Origin: Fontibacterium oligotrophicum
GTDB lineage: Bacteria; Pseudomonadota; Alphaproteobacteria; Pelagibacterales; Pelagibacteraceae
Direction of reading: 5' to 3'
Assembly (NCBI GenBank): GCA_965235975.1
Contig: CBDDZZ010000001.1
Span: 310,001 to 374,000 of the forward strand
Length of the DNA stretch: 64,000 nt
Shown here: positions 34,621 to 43,384 of the stretch, piece by piece
How the letters are laid out: each line of letters starts with the position of its first letter
Position numbering within the stretch: the stretch's first letter is position 1
The notes under the pieces: generated by a model
What the model was told of the DNA's origin: nothing
What the model saw: only the letters and a program-made list of their open reading frames with translations
The model's database searches: none
Position numbers and translations under genes: made by a program

Positions 34621-35013
34621 TTATTTTAAGATTTTCCAAATTCCAGATGCAGTTGCTATAACTTGATCAGATTTAAATAAATCTGCTTTTACAAAAACTA
34701 GAGATTGAGTTTTTTTGCTTATTAGTACCTTGCCAACTAAAATATCATTTTCTTTAGACCCTCCTATAAATTTTATATCTAATGATATTGTGACGCAATT
34801 TTTACCCTCACCAATTACCATATGTGCTGCTGAACCCATTCCACTATCGAGAATAGTTGCTAAGTAACCTCCGTGACTTATGCCTTGAGAATTTAAATTA
34901 AATTCTTTTACTGAAGTTTTAAATTCAAAATTATTTTCTGATATTTTTTTAAATTCAATTCCTCCAATATGTTTTATAAAGCCTTTTCTACTAACCTCTG
35001 ATTTTATATTCAT
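34621..35013 (-). CDS. PaaI-type hotdog-fold thioesterase
   Basis: 130-aa hotdog protein, probably an acyl-CoA thioesterase. The family hallmark NSQGISHGGYLATILDSGMG near 41-60 has the H-G-G and downstream D of PaaI-like enzymes; ITISLDIKFIGG-type strand (VTISLDIKFIG) and LVFVKADLF follow. It lies 2 bases after msrB on the same strand. The acyl substrate is not readable. Confidence 0.86.
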   Translation of the reverse strand: MNIKSEVSRKGFIKHIGGIEFKKISENNFEFKTSVKEFNLNSQGISHGGYLATILDSGMGSAAHMVIGEGKNCVTISLDIKFIGGSKENDILVGKVLISKKTQSLVFVKADLFKSDQVIATASGIWKILK

Positions 35014-35015
35014 AA

Positions 35016-35417
35016 TTAATCTAAGTTTTCCGGAACAAATCTTAATGCAGTTCCGTTATTGCAGTATCTTTTATTTGTAGGTTCTGGGCCATCATTAAAT
35101 AAATGTCCGTGATGTCCACCACACTTTGCACAATGATATTCTGTTCTTGGATAGATCAATTTATAATCTGTGCTTGTCTCGAAAGCATCTTTGTATGAAT
35201 CAAAAAAAGAAGGCCAGCCTGTGCCACTATCAAATTTCATTTTAGAGCTAAATAGTTTTGAATTACAGCCCTTACAATAATAATTGCCATCTCTATTTTC
35301 ATTATAAAGCTTATTTGTAAATGCACGTTCTGTTCCTTCTTGACGTAGAACTTTGTATTCACTTTCAGACAAAATATTCTGCCATTCAGTTTCGGATTTA
35401 TTAATTTTATATTTCAT
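35016..35417 (-). CDS. msrB: Peptide methionine-R-sulfoxide reductase MsrB
   Basis: Repairs the R epimer of methionine sulfoxide. 133 aa, no signal peptide, so cytosolic unlike the neighbouring MsrA. Zinc cysteines are present as YCKGCNSKLF and CAKCGGHHGHLF. GTGWPSFFDS is at about 67-76. The catalytic cysteine lies in RYCNNGTALRF, where the usual INS is NNG. Followed by the thioesterase gene; divergent from the TRAP receptor gene. Confidence 0.95.
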   Translation of the reverse strand: MKYKINKSETEWQNILSESEYKVLRQEGTERAFTNKLYNENRDGNYYCKGCNSKLFSSKMKFDSGTGWPSFFDSYKDAFETSTDYKLIYPRTEYHCAKCGGHHGHLFNDGPEPTNKRYCNNGTALRFVPENLD

Positions 35418-35536
35418 AAAACTTGAAATTAATTTTTATTAAAATTAAATAATTTAATAGTTAAGCAAATAATTGTATGATTTAATTTCTATACTACTTC
35501 AAGTTGAGTAAAAAGTAATTGTCTTTTGAGAGTTTT

Positions 35537-35542
35537 TATAAT
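35537..35542 (+). promoter_or_regulatory. Candidate -10 box upstream of the TAXI-TRAP operon
   Basis: A perfect TATAAT lies 37 bases before the TAXI start within the 159-bp msrB/TAXI gap. I find no -35 at the proper spacing (TTGTCT is 12 bases away, TTGAGT 27), so this may depend on an activator or be coincidental. An AAAGG ribosome site precedes the ATG at 35577. Confidence 0.3.
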
Positions 35543-35576
35543 CTAATAATATTACTAACTAATTTAAAGGTCAGAT

Positions 35577-36518
35577 ATGTTAAAAAAAATATCTTCTATT
35601 TTATGTGCACTTTTAATGAGTGTGAGCACTTCAAATTCAGCCGAATTTATTAATATTTTAACGGGTGGAACCTCAGGTGTTTATTATCCATTAGGTGTCA
35701 GTTTACAAAAAATCTATGGCGATAAAATAAAAAATTCAAAAACACAAGTGCAGGCTACAAAAGCTTCTGTTGAAAATTTAAATTTACTTCAGGAGGGAAA
35801 AGGTGAGATAGCTTTTGTTCTTGGAGACTCTTTAAAATTCGCTTGGGAAGGAAATGAAGAAGTTGGATTTAAAGGTAAGCTAGACAAATTAAGAGGTATC
35901 GCTGCTATTTACCCAAATTATGTTCAAATAGTTGCAGCTAAAGGTTCAAATATTAAATCAATAGCTGACTTAAAAGGCAAAAGAGTTTCTGTAGGAGCGC
36001 CAAAATCTGGAACAGAACTAAATGCAAGAGCGATATTAACTGCTGCAGGCATGAGTTACAAAGATCTTGCTAAAACAGAATATCTTCCTTTTGCTGAGTC
36101 AGTTGAGTTAATTAAAAACAGACAACTTGACGCTACACTTCAATCTGCTGGACTAGGCGTGGCATCTTTAAAAGATTTAGCAAATTCTGTAGATGTAGTG
36201 GTAGTTTCTGTTTCTCCTGATGTAATTAAAAAAATAGGATCTCCATATATTACTGGGGTCATTCCTGCAAATACTTACAAAGGTCAAACAGAAAATGTTT
36301 CAACAGCTGCTATAGGCAATTTTTTAGTCACACATAAAGATGTTTCAACAGAAACAGTTTATCAGATGACAAAATTAGTCTTTGAAAGTTTACCAGAACT
36401 AGTTGCTGCTCATTCTGCTGCAAAGGATATTGATATAAAAAAGGCAACAGCTGGAATGCCAGTTCCTTTACATCCTGGGGCTCAGAAATATTTTAAAGAA
36501 AAAGGAATAATAAAATAA
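35577..36518 (+). CDS. TAXI family TRAP transporter solute-binding protein
   Basis: Periplasmic receptor of a TRAP secondary transporter. The 313-aa product has a signal peptide (residues about 1-21, SNSA before EFINI) and the TAXI pattern ILTGGTSGVYYPLGVSLQKIY, then LNLLQEGKGEIAFVLGDS, LKGKRVSVGAPKSGTELNARAIL and LHPGAQKYFKEKGII at the end. These are typical of TAXI receptors. Followed by its fused permease. The ligand is unknown; TAXI receptors often bind small organic acids such as glutamate. Confidence 0.93.
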   Translation: MLKKISSILCALLMSVSTSNSAEFINILTGGTSGVYYPLGVSLQKIYGDKIKNSKTQVQATKASVENLNLLQEGKGEIAFVLGDSLKFAWEGNEEVGFKGKLDKLRGIAAIYPNYVQIVAAKGSNIKSIADLKGKRVSVGAPKSGTELNARAILTAAGMSYKDLAKTEYLPFAESVELIKNRQLDATLQSAGLGVASLKDLANSVDVVVVSVSPDVIKKIGSPYITGVIPANTYKGQTENVSTAAIGNFLVTHKDVSTETVYQMTKLVFESLPELVAAHSAAKDIDIKKATAGMPVPLHPGAQKYFKEKGIIK

Positions 36519-36539
36519 ACTAAAACTTTTTTAGTTTAT
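36515..36539 (+). other. AT-rich intercistronic hairpin between TAXI receptor and TRAP permease
   Basis: ATAAACTAAAA at 36515-36525 can pair with TTTTAGTTTAT at 36529-36539 around a CTT loop, an 11-bp perfect stem. It covers the receptor stop codon and the first two bases of the permease ATG. Only one G-C pair, so stability is modest. Confidence 0.4.
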
Positions 36540-38625
36540 GGATAAAAAAGTTAACTCTACTGATCATAATTTATCAGTAGAGTTAATTGATCCATTAATA
36601 GAAAAATTTCCACTCAATCTAGAAGGAAAAATATTATTTTATATCGCAATTGCTTTTTCTAGTTTTCAGTTATTAACTGCAGCACATATTATTGATGTTC
36701 CTAGTCAAGTTTTAAGGGCAGTGCATGTTGGCTTTTTAGGACTCTTAGGTTTTCCTCTTGTTTTAGCGATTAAAAAAAAAAAAATATTTTTTAAAATTAT
36801 TGGTTGGTGCATTGCAATAGTTAGTGTTGCTGTGGCGACTTATCAAATTGTTGAGTATAAACCACTTATTCTTCGTGCTGGAGATCCAATACAAATGGAT
36901 ATTGTATTTGGAGTTCTAGCGTTATTAGTAGTATTCGGCGTCTCTTGGGTCATAATGGGCATTGCATTACCAATTATTTGTGGAGTTTTTTTACTTTATT
37001 GCTTGTTTGGCAATCATCTTTCAGGGCTTTTTCAGCATAGAGGATATGATTTTAAAACAGTAATTGAGCATATGACTTATGGAACCGAGGGTATTTATGG
37101 AGTTCCAACTTATGTTTCTTCAACTTTTATTTTTTTATTTATTTTATTTGGCTCTTTTTTAGAAAGGGCCGGAATGATAAAATTGTTTACTGACGTTTCT
37201 CTTGGGACCGTAGGTCATACTATAGGAGGGCCGGCTAAAGTTTCAATTGTTTCTTCTGGCTTAATGGGCACGATCTCAGGGTCAGGCGTAGCTAACGTTG
37301 TAACTACCGGTCAATTTACAATCCCTTTAATGAAAAAATTTGGATACCGCTCTGCATTTGCTGGCGGAGTGGAAGCAACTTCATCAATGGGCGGGCAAAT
37401 AATGCCACCTGTTATGGGCGCTGTTGCATTCATAATGGCTGAAACCTTAGGCGTTGAATATTTTGAAATTGTGAAAGCTGCAATAATTCCAGCTTTACTA
37501 TATTATTTTTCTGCGTTTTGGATGGTTCATTTAGAAGCTTCGAAAAGAAATCTTATAGGCCTTCCGAAAAATGAATTACCATCAGCAATCAAAGCAATAA
37601 AAGAAAAATGGTTTTTAGTTTTGCCTTTAGTGGTTTTAATTTATTTATTATTTGCAGGTTATACCCCACTTTACGCAGGTAGTATTGGACTTATATTAAC
37701 TGCTTTTTTGATTTTAGGAAGTTCGATTGTATTGGGATTTTCATCAAAAACAATTAAAATTTTATTTTGGATTATCTTAGGTTTTACAGCTTCATTATTT
37801 TTTAAGTTAGGAGCCGATGTCATAAAAATCACTTTAGTAATTCTACTTCTTTGGAATTTTTTTTCAAAAGGCGGAAGAGAAACGCTTTTATCTTGTAGAG
37901 ACGCACTCGCAGAAGGAGCAAAAACTGCACTGCCAGTTGGTGTTGCTTGTGCAGTAGTTGGAATAATAATTGGCACCCTTACGTTAACAGGTATTGCAAG
38001 TAGTATCGCTGGATTGGTAATTGATGTTGGAAAAACAAGTATTTTTTTATCACTAGTTCTTACAATGTTTATAAGTCTTATACTTGGAATGGGAATACCA
38101 ACGATTCCAAATTATATTATTACCTCTGCAGTGGTAGCTCCAGCATTATTAAAATTAGGGGTACCTTTAATAGTTAGTCATATGTTTGTATTTTATTTTG
38201 GAATAATGGCTGATCTTACACCGCCTGTTGCTCTTGCATGTTTTGCAGCAGCGCCGATTGCAAAGGAAAGTGGACTTAAAATTTCATTCGAAGCAATCAA
38301 GGTTGCAATGGCAGGATTTGTTATTCCTTATATGGCAGTTTATTCTCCAGAATTAATGCTACAAGGTTATGATGGAAATAATTTGATAAACTACGTTTTT
38401 TCAGTTTTTTATATTTGTATTAAAGTCATACTTGCAATTTTATTTTGGGGAATAACAGTTATTGGTTATTTTTATAAAGATTTAAATTTTTTTGAAAGAT
38501 TTGTAACTTTTTTAGTCCCTTTCCTTTTAATAATTACACTACCTTTGACTGATCAAATTGCATTTTTTTTAATTGCAGTTATTTTAATTTATAACTGGTT
38601 TAAGAAAAAAAAATTAAATACATAA
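36538..38625 (+). CDS. TRAP transporter fused 4TM/12TM permease (DctQM type)
   Basis: Couples solute uptake to an ion gradient with the TAXI receptor. The 695-aa protein fuses the small DctQ-like part (residues about 30-160) with the large DctM part. Family signatures include GTISGSGVANVVTTGQFTIPLMKKFGYRSAFAGGVEA, read around 245-280, then the SSMGGQIMPPVMGAVAFIMAE block and LILGMGIPTIPNYIITSAVVAP. The DLTPPVALACFAAAPIA region closes the domain. About 17 membrane segments. No ribosome site is visible before the ATG, and a hairpin overlaps it. Confidence 0.94.
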   Translation: MDKKVNSTDHNLSVELIDPLIEKFPLNLEGKILFYIAIAFSSFQLLTAAHIIDVPSQVLRAVHVGFLGLLGFPLVLAIKKKKIFFKIIGWCIAIVSVAVATYQIVEYKPLILRAGDPIQMDIVFGVLALLVVFGVSWVIMGIALPIICGVFLLYCLFGNHLSGLFQHRGYDFKTVIEHMTYGTEGIYGVPTYVSSTFIFLFILFGSFLERAGMIKLFTDVSLGTVGHTIGGPAKVSIVSSGLMGTISGSGVANVVTTGQFTIPLMKKFGYRSAFAGGVEATSSMGGQIMPPVMGAVAFIMAETLGVEYFEIVKAAIIPALLYYFSAFWMVHLEASKRNLIGLPKNELPSAIKAIKEKWFLVLPLVVLIYLLFAGYTPLYAGSIGLILTAFLILGSSIVLGFSSKTIKILFWIILGFTASLFFKLGADVIKITLVILLLWNFFSKGGRETLLSCRDALAEGAKTALPVGVACAVVGIIIGTLTLTGIASSIAGLVIDVGKTSIFLSLVLTMFISLILGMGIPTIPNYIITSAVVAPALLKLGVPLIVSHMFVFYFGIMADLTPPVALACFAAAPIAKESGLKISFEAIKVAMAGFVIPYMAVYSPELMLQGYDGNNLINYVFSVFYICIKVILAILFWGITVIGYFYKDLNFFERFVTFLVPFLLIITLPLTDQIAFFLIAVILIYNWFKKKKLNT

Positions 38626-38645
38626 TAATCTTATAATTATAAAAC

Positions 38646-39011
38646 GTGTCACTTTGTGTTGCTTCGAGTTTAAAAATAGCCAGTTATGCAGTTTCGTTAT
38701 TCACACTAACATGGTCCCACTCTGTTGAAAAAGTTCAATGGCAAGAAGATTGGAAGATTGTAAATAATAAGTTTGAAATTGTAGAGGCTAGAATAAAAGG
38801 ATCGGGCGCAGGAATGGAACCGCCCGAAGATTCTAAATTAGTTAACGGTTGGTGGGTTTATAAGCCAAAAAATATTAAACAAAAGGAGATTATTCTAGCT
38901 ACATCTAATACTAACATAGAGAATTGGAAACTATGTCTCAGGGGTGAGTGTTTTGAACTGCCTAATAATAAAAATAATCCGTTGAAGTTATATGTTTGTG
39001 ATAGTAAATAA
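38646..39011 (+). CDS. DUF1850 domain protein, TAXI-TRAP accessory
   Basis: 121-aa protein starting with GTG, with a hydrophobic N-terminus and the DUF1850 pattern: FTLTWSHSVEKVQWQEDW near 18-35, IKGSGAGMEPPEDS near 49-62 and NGWWVYKPK. This family is regularly encoded next to TAXI-TRAP permeases, as here. Molecular function is unknown; a periplasmic accessory role is inferred from context. Confidence 0.85.
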   Translation: MSLCVASSLKIASYAVSLFTLTWSHSVEKVQWQEDWKIVNNKFEIVEARIKGSGAGMEPPEDSKLVNGWWVYKPKNIKQKEIILATSNTNIENWKLCLRGECFELPNNKNNPLKLYVCDSK

Positions 39012-39026
39012 AGTGCAAATTTATTT

Positions 39027-41690
39027 ATGAGCAAAGTTAATTCCTTTAAATCTAAAAAAATAATAAAAGTTGATGGAAAAAATTATACTATTTATAGTTT
39101 AACTGAAGCAGAGAAGAATGGTCTTAAAGATATAAGCAAACTTCCAAAATCCCTTAAAGTTTTATTAGAAAATTTACTTCGATATGAGGATAACAAGACG
39201 GTAGATAAGACACAAATTAATGCCATTCAAAGTTGGTTAAATACTAAAACATCAGATACTGAAATTGCATATCGTCCAGCTCGAGTCTTAATGCAGGACT
39301 ATACAGGAATTCCAGCTGTTGCTGATCTAGCAGCAATGCGAGATGCTGTAAAAGCAAAGAATAAAGATCCAAAAAAAATTAATCCATTATCACAAGTAGA
39401 CCTAGTAATAGATCATTCCGTGATGGTAGATAATTATGCAAATAAGGATTCATTTGATTTGAATGTTGAGAAAGAATTTTCGAGAAATGGGGAAAGATAT
39501 TCTTTTTTAAAATGGGGACAACAAGCATTTGATAATTTTAAAGTGGTACCTCCAGGCACAGGAATTTGTCATCAAGTTAATTTAGAATATTTATCGAAGG
39601 TAGTTTGGTCGTCGGAAATGAACGGGGAACTAACTGCTTATCCAGATACTTTAGTTGGAACTGATAGTCATACAACAATGGTCAATGGTCTTTCTGTTTT
39701 AGGTTGGGGGGTTGGCGGAATTGAAGCTGAAGCTGTGATGTTAGGACAACCCATTTCAATGTTAATCCCTGAGGTTATTGGATTTGAAGTTAAGGGAAAA
39801 TTGCCAGAAGGCACAACTGCAACAGATTTAGTTTTAACAGTTACACAAATGTTAAGGCAAAAGGGTGTAGTTGGAAAATTTGTCGAGTTTTATGGCGAAG
39901 GTTTAAAAAATTTATCTCTTGCGGACAGAGCAACCATTGCAAATATGGCTCCAGAGTATGGAGCGACATGTGGATTCTTTCCAATTGATGAAGAGACATT
40001 AAAATATTTAGAATTTACTGGAAGAGATAAAGATTTAATTAAACTAATAGAAGTTTATGCAAAAGAGCAGGGGCTATGGACTAGTTCTGGGATGGTATTC
40101 ACCGATACTTTAAGCTTAGATGTGAGCACAGTAGTACCAACAATTGCAGGACCAAAACGTCCACAGGATAAAGTGTTATTAACAAATGCTGCTAAAGACT
40201 TTGATAAAAATTTTAAAGAAACAATTAAAAGAACAGCTTTAAAAGAATATGCAGTTGAAAATGCAAATTATAAATTAAAAGATGGAAATATTGTCATTGC
40301 TGCAATCACATCTTGCACAAATACTTCTAACCCTAGCGTTTTAATAGCTGCAGGACTTCTTGCTAAAAAAGCAATTGAAAAAGGATTGTCTTCAAAGCCT
40401 TGGGTTAAAACTTCACTAGCGCCAGGTTCAAAAGTAGTTACAGATTATTTAGAAAAAGCAGGACTTGATACATATCTAAATCAATTAGGTTTTAATTTAG
40501 TTGGCTACGGTTGTACGACTTGTATTGGAAATTCTGGACCATTGAATGATAATATTAGCAATTCAATTACAAAAGGTGAATTATATGTTGCCTCAGTCCT
40601 TTCAGGAAATAGAAATTTTGAAGGACGAGTGCACCCTCAAGTTAAGGCAAATTATTTAGCATCACCTCCGCTTGTTGTAGCTTACGCTATCGCAGGTTCA
40701 ATGACGTTTGATCTTTATAAGGATGCGCTTGGTAAAGATAAAAACGGTAAAGATGTATTTTTAAAAGATATTTGGCCATCAAACAAAGAAATCGCAGATA
40801 CAATCTTAACTTCAATCACAGCGCAGATGTATAGATCGAGGTACGATAATGTTTCAGAAGGCCCTACTAGCTGGCAGAAAATTAAAACAGTTGCGAGCAG
40901 TATTTATGATTGGGATCAACAATCAACGTATGTTAAACGACCACCATTCTTTGAAAACTTACCTGATAAACCGGAAGGATTTAAAGCAATTAAAAACGCA
41001 AGACCTCTTCTTATATTATCAGATTCAATAACAACGGATCATATTTCTCCTGCAGGATCTATTCAAAAATCTGGACCAACGGGTGATTATTTTATGCACC
41101 ATCAAGTTTTACAAAAAGATTTTAACTCTTATGGAGCAAGAAGAGGAAACCATGAAGTGATGATGCGCGGAACATTTGCTAACATTAGAATTAAAAATGA
41201 AATGGCACCTGGCACAGAAGGAGGAGTTACAATGCTTTATCCTGAAAAAAAAGTAATGCCAGTATTTGATGCTGCGATGGAATATCAAAAAAGAAAAGTA
41301 GATCTTGTTGTAATTGCTGGAAAAGAATACGGAACAGGATCATCCCGTGATTGGGCCGCAAAGGGTACAAAACTTCTAGGGGTAAAAGCTGTAATTGCTG
41401 AAAGCTTTGAGAGAATTCATAGATCTAATTTAGTTGGTATGGGAATTTTACCCCTTCAATTTAAAGACGGGTACTCTAGAAAAACTTTAAATCTAAAAGG
41501 ATCTGAAATTATAAATATTTTAAATGTTGAAAAAGGTTTGAAACCTAGAGAAGAGGTAACCGTTGAATTCTTATTTGAGGACGGAAGTTCTAAAAAAATC
41601 AATGTTCTTTCTAGAATTGATACTGATAATGAAACTGAATACTATAAACATGGTGGCATTCTTCAGTACGTTTTAAGAAATATGGCTTAA
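39027..41690 (+). CDS. acnA: Aconitate hydratase A
   Basis: TCA cycle enzyme isomerising citrate and isocitrate with a [4Fe-4S] cluster. The 887-aa protein has the AcnA/IRP layout: RPARVLMQDYTGIPAVADLA near 82-101, VIDHSVMVDNY, DSHTTMVNGLSVLGWGVGGIEAEA, and the cluster cysteines in ITSCTNTSNPSV (near 430) and GYGCTTCIGNSGPL (near 495). The swivel domain shows SRDWAAKGTKLLGV. With fumC it is one of two TCA genes in the window. Confidence 0.97.
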   Translation: MSKVNSFKSKKIIKVDGKNYTIYSLTEAEKNGLKDISKLPKSLKVLLENLLRYEDNKTVDKTQINAIQSWLNTKTSDTEIAYRPARVLMQDYTGIPAVADLAAMRDAVKAKNKDPKKINPLSQVDLVIDHSVMVDNYANKDSFDLNVEKEFSRNGERYSFLKWGQQAFDNFKVVPPGTGICHQVNLEYLSKVVWSSEMNGELTAYPDTLVGTDSHTTMVNGLSVLGWGVGGIEAEAVMLGQPISMLIPEVIGFEVKGKLPEGTTATDLVLTVTQMLRQKGVVGKFVEFYGEGLKNLSLADRATIANMAPEYGATCGFFPIDEETLKYLEFTGRDKDLIKLIEVYAKEQGLWTSSGMVFTDTLSLDVSTVVPTIAGPKRPQDKVLLTNAAKDFDKNFKETIKRTALKEYAVENANYKLKDGNIVIAAITSCTNTSNPSVLIAAGLLAKKAIEKGLSSKPWVKTSLAPGSKVVTDYLEKAGLDTYLNQLGFNLVGYGCTTCIGNSGPLNDNISNSITKGELYVASVLSGNRNFEGRVHPQVKANYLASPPLVVAYAIAGSMTFDLYKDALGKDKNGKDVFLKDIWPSNKEIADTILTSITAQMYRSRYDNVSEGPTSWQKIKTVASSIYDWDQQSTYVKRPPFFENLPDKPEGFKAIKNARPLLILSDSITTDHISPAGSIQKSGPTGDYFMHHQVLQKDFNSYGARRGNHEVMMRGTFANIRIKNEMAPGTEGGVTMLYPEKKVMPVFDAAMEYQKRKVDLVVIAGKEYGTGSSRDWAAKGTKLLGVKAVIAESFERIHRSNLVGMGILPLQFKDGYSRKTLNLKGSEIINILNVEKGLKPREEVTVEFLFEDGSSKKINVLSRIDTDNETEYYKHGGILQYVLRNMA

Positions 41691-41698
41691 ATTTTTAA

Positions 41699-41995
41699 TT
41701 ATATCTTTTCGATATTAGCAATTTTTCTTTTTATTTTTTCTATATATAGTGCAAATTGTTGTTCTGCAGCTTCTAAAGTTACAAGCTGAAAGTAAATTTC
41801 TTTATTTGAATTTTGCTGAATTAAATCATCATAATCAGAAGAAATAATAGAGCCAACTTTTGGATATCCACCCGTTGTTGGATGATCAGACAGAAGTATA
41901 ATTGGATTTCCATCTCCTGGAACTTGAATAGCCCCTTTTATAATGCCCTCGGAAGGAATATTAGAATTAACTAAATTTTCTAAACTTTTTCCCAA
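41699..41995 (-). CDS. pxpC: PxpC (5-oxoprolinase subunit C), C-terminal part of the frameshifted PxpBC fusion
   Basis: 98 residues completing the AHS2/KipA domain: IPSEGIIKGAIQVPGDGNPI, then LLSDHPTTGGYPKVGSIISSD, both highly conserved in the biotin-dependent-carboxylase-like C subunit. As read, it could only begin from a TTG inside the upstream gene. The upstream frame ends with RMGMRVIGKKFRKF, whereas continuing in this frame after RVIG gives KSLENL, so it is the displaced end of the same protein. Confidence 0.85.
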   Translation of the reverse strand: MGKSLENLVNSNIPSEGIIKGAIQVPGDGNPIILLSDHPTTGGYPKVGSIISSDYDDLIQQNSNKEIYFQLVTLEAAEQQFALYIEKIKRKIANIEKI

Positions 41996-43334
41996 TAACT
42001 CTCATTCCCATTCTATCAGTTTGTTTTGTGATTAAGTACGGGGTTGAAAAAAATTGTTTTTTAGAGGCGGTACTAAAATAATGAAATTGTGGTCCAGGAA
42101 GTACGCAATAGGTTTTTTTTTCTTCAAATTTAATATTTCTTATAATTTTATTTTCTTTAATTGTTGAATTTTTATTAATTAAGATTTTATCTTTTAATTC
42201 AATTTTTTTCCCATCATTAGGCCCAATAAATGCTCGAGGTTGAGATGAAACAGATCCGCAAAATTTATCTAATTTAAAACCCCCTTCAATACTTAAATAT
42301 CCATAAACAGAGGATTTTGTTGCGAGAATATCTAATTGATCACCTTCATTTAGATCGTACGTTCGGTAAGGCTCGCCAATAATTTCTCCTTTTTGAGAGT
42401 ATATTTTAAAAAAAACATTTCCCGTAATTGCAATTTTAGTTTTGCCTTTAACTAACTTTAGTAAAGGTCCTTGATAAGCAAATTCTATTGTGCCGGTATT
42501 GTTTTCATTATTCAACAAAACATTAGAAAGTAAAAAAGATTGGTAATCCATGGCTCCACCAGGAGCCAGTCCCATATGTTGAACTCCAAATCTTCCTTTA
42601 TCTTGAAAGGTTGAATTGATTCCAGGTCTTAAAACTTCAAAAAAAATTTGCTCCATTATTTTAATTCTGATTTGTCTAACTTTTTTAAATTTTATTGTGT
42701 CGCCCGGTGAAAACAAACAAGGGTTTGTTAAATTTTTTGGATCAAATAATTTAATGGATGTTTTGCCAATAATATTCCATCCACCGGGACTTATATAAGG
42801 GTAGATGATGCAAAATTTTTCAGCGATAGCAACGGAACCTATAGGAACCTGAACTCTTGGTGATAGTAATCGACTTGTAAATAATTTTTTATCAAGGTCA
42901 CCCATATAAGCATGTCCTGGCATAAAACCTATCATGTACACGTAAAATTCAGTCTGAAGATGAGTTTTAATAATTTGATCTTTAGATAATTTAAGCGATT
43001 TAGTTAGATTCTCTAAATCAAGTGCAAATTCATCATCATAACAAACAGGAATGGTCCAGACCTTGCCTAATTGTGACATAGTTAATTTTTTAAGATCAAT
43101 AGATGAAATTATTTCCTTAATCTTATGTGAGTTATTTTTTTCTAAATCGAAATGCACAACTAGTTTGTTGTAGGAGGGGATAATATTATAGATACCTTTA
43201 ATCTCATTTTTATTACTCTTTTCTTTAAGATAGTTAAAAAGGCTAATGACCTTTTTATTAATATCTTTATTTACCTCTTCACCAAAATCACAAATAATTC
43301 CTTGATCGCTTATATTAGTTATTTTTTTTATCAT
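41967..43334 (-). CDS. pxpB: 5-oxoprolinase subunits PxpB-PxpC fused, frameshifted near the end
   Basis: Part of the ATP-dependent 5-oxoprolinase that opens pyroglutamate to glutamate. Residues about 1-225 are PxpB/KipI (MIGFMPGHAYMGDL at 134-147, RVQVPIGSVAIAEKF, YISPGGWNIIGKT). From about 229 the PxpC/KipA domain follows (VLRPGINSTFQDKGR, HMGLAPGGAMDYQSFLLSN), ending early at KKFRKF after 455 aa. A single extra A in the run at 41986-41990 explains the loss of the last ~90 residues. The two domains are directly joined without an internal stop. Divergent from pxpA. Confidence 0.9.
   Translation of the reverse strand: MIKKITNISDQGIICDFGEEVNKDINKKVISLFNYLKEKSNKNEIKGIYNIIPSYNKLVVHFDLEKNNSHKIKEIISSIDLKKLTMSQLGKVWTIPVCYDDEFALDLENLTKSLKLSKDQIIKTHLQTEFYVYMIGFMPGHAYMGDLDKKLFTSRLLSPRVQVPIGSVAIAEKFCIIYPYISPGGWNIIGKTSIKLFDPKNLTNPCLFSPGDTIKFKKVRQIRIKIMEQIFFEVLRPGINSTFQDKGRFGVQHMGLAPGGAMDYQSFLLSNVLLNNENNTGTIEFAYQGPLLKLVKGKTKIAITGNVFFKIYSQKGEIIGEPYRTYDLNEGDQLDILATKSSVYGYLSIEGGFKLDKFCGSVSSQPRAFIGPNDGKKIELKDKILINKNSTIKENKIIRNIKFEEKKTYCVLPGPQFHYFSTASKKQFFSTPYLITKQTDRMGMRVIGKKFRKFS
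41986..41990 (-). other. Apparent +1 frameshift in an A5 run of pxpC
   Basis: On the coding strand GGG is followed by five A, then G. Four A instead of five would read RVIG-KSLENLV and restore the full PxpC domain. A homopolymer is a classic spot for sequencing error, true mutation or RNA polymerase slippage. Confidence 0.75.
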
Positions 43335-43384
43335 GGATATTGTATAAACTTTTTGAAATTTTAAATTAGCAAAAGCAAAATATA

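Noticed and set aside
41986..41990. Programmed -1 ribosomal frameshifting at the A-run in pxpC
   Set aside because: The run is reminiscent of slippery A-rich sites, but restoring the frame needs a +1 shift, not -1, and no stop or stimulatory structure of the right kind is seen.
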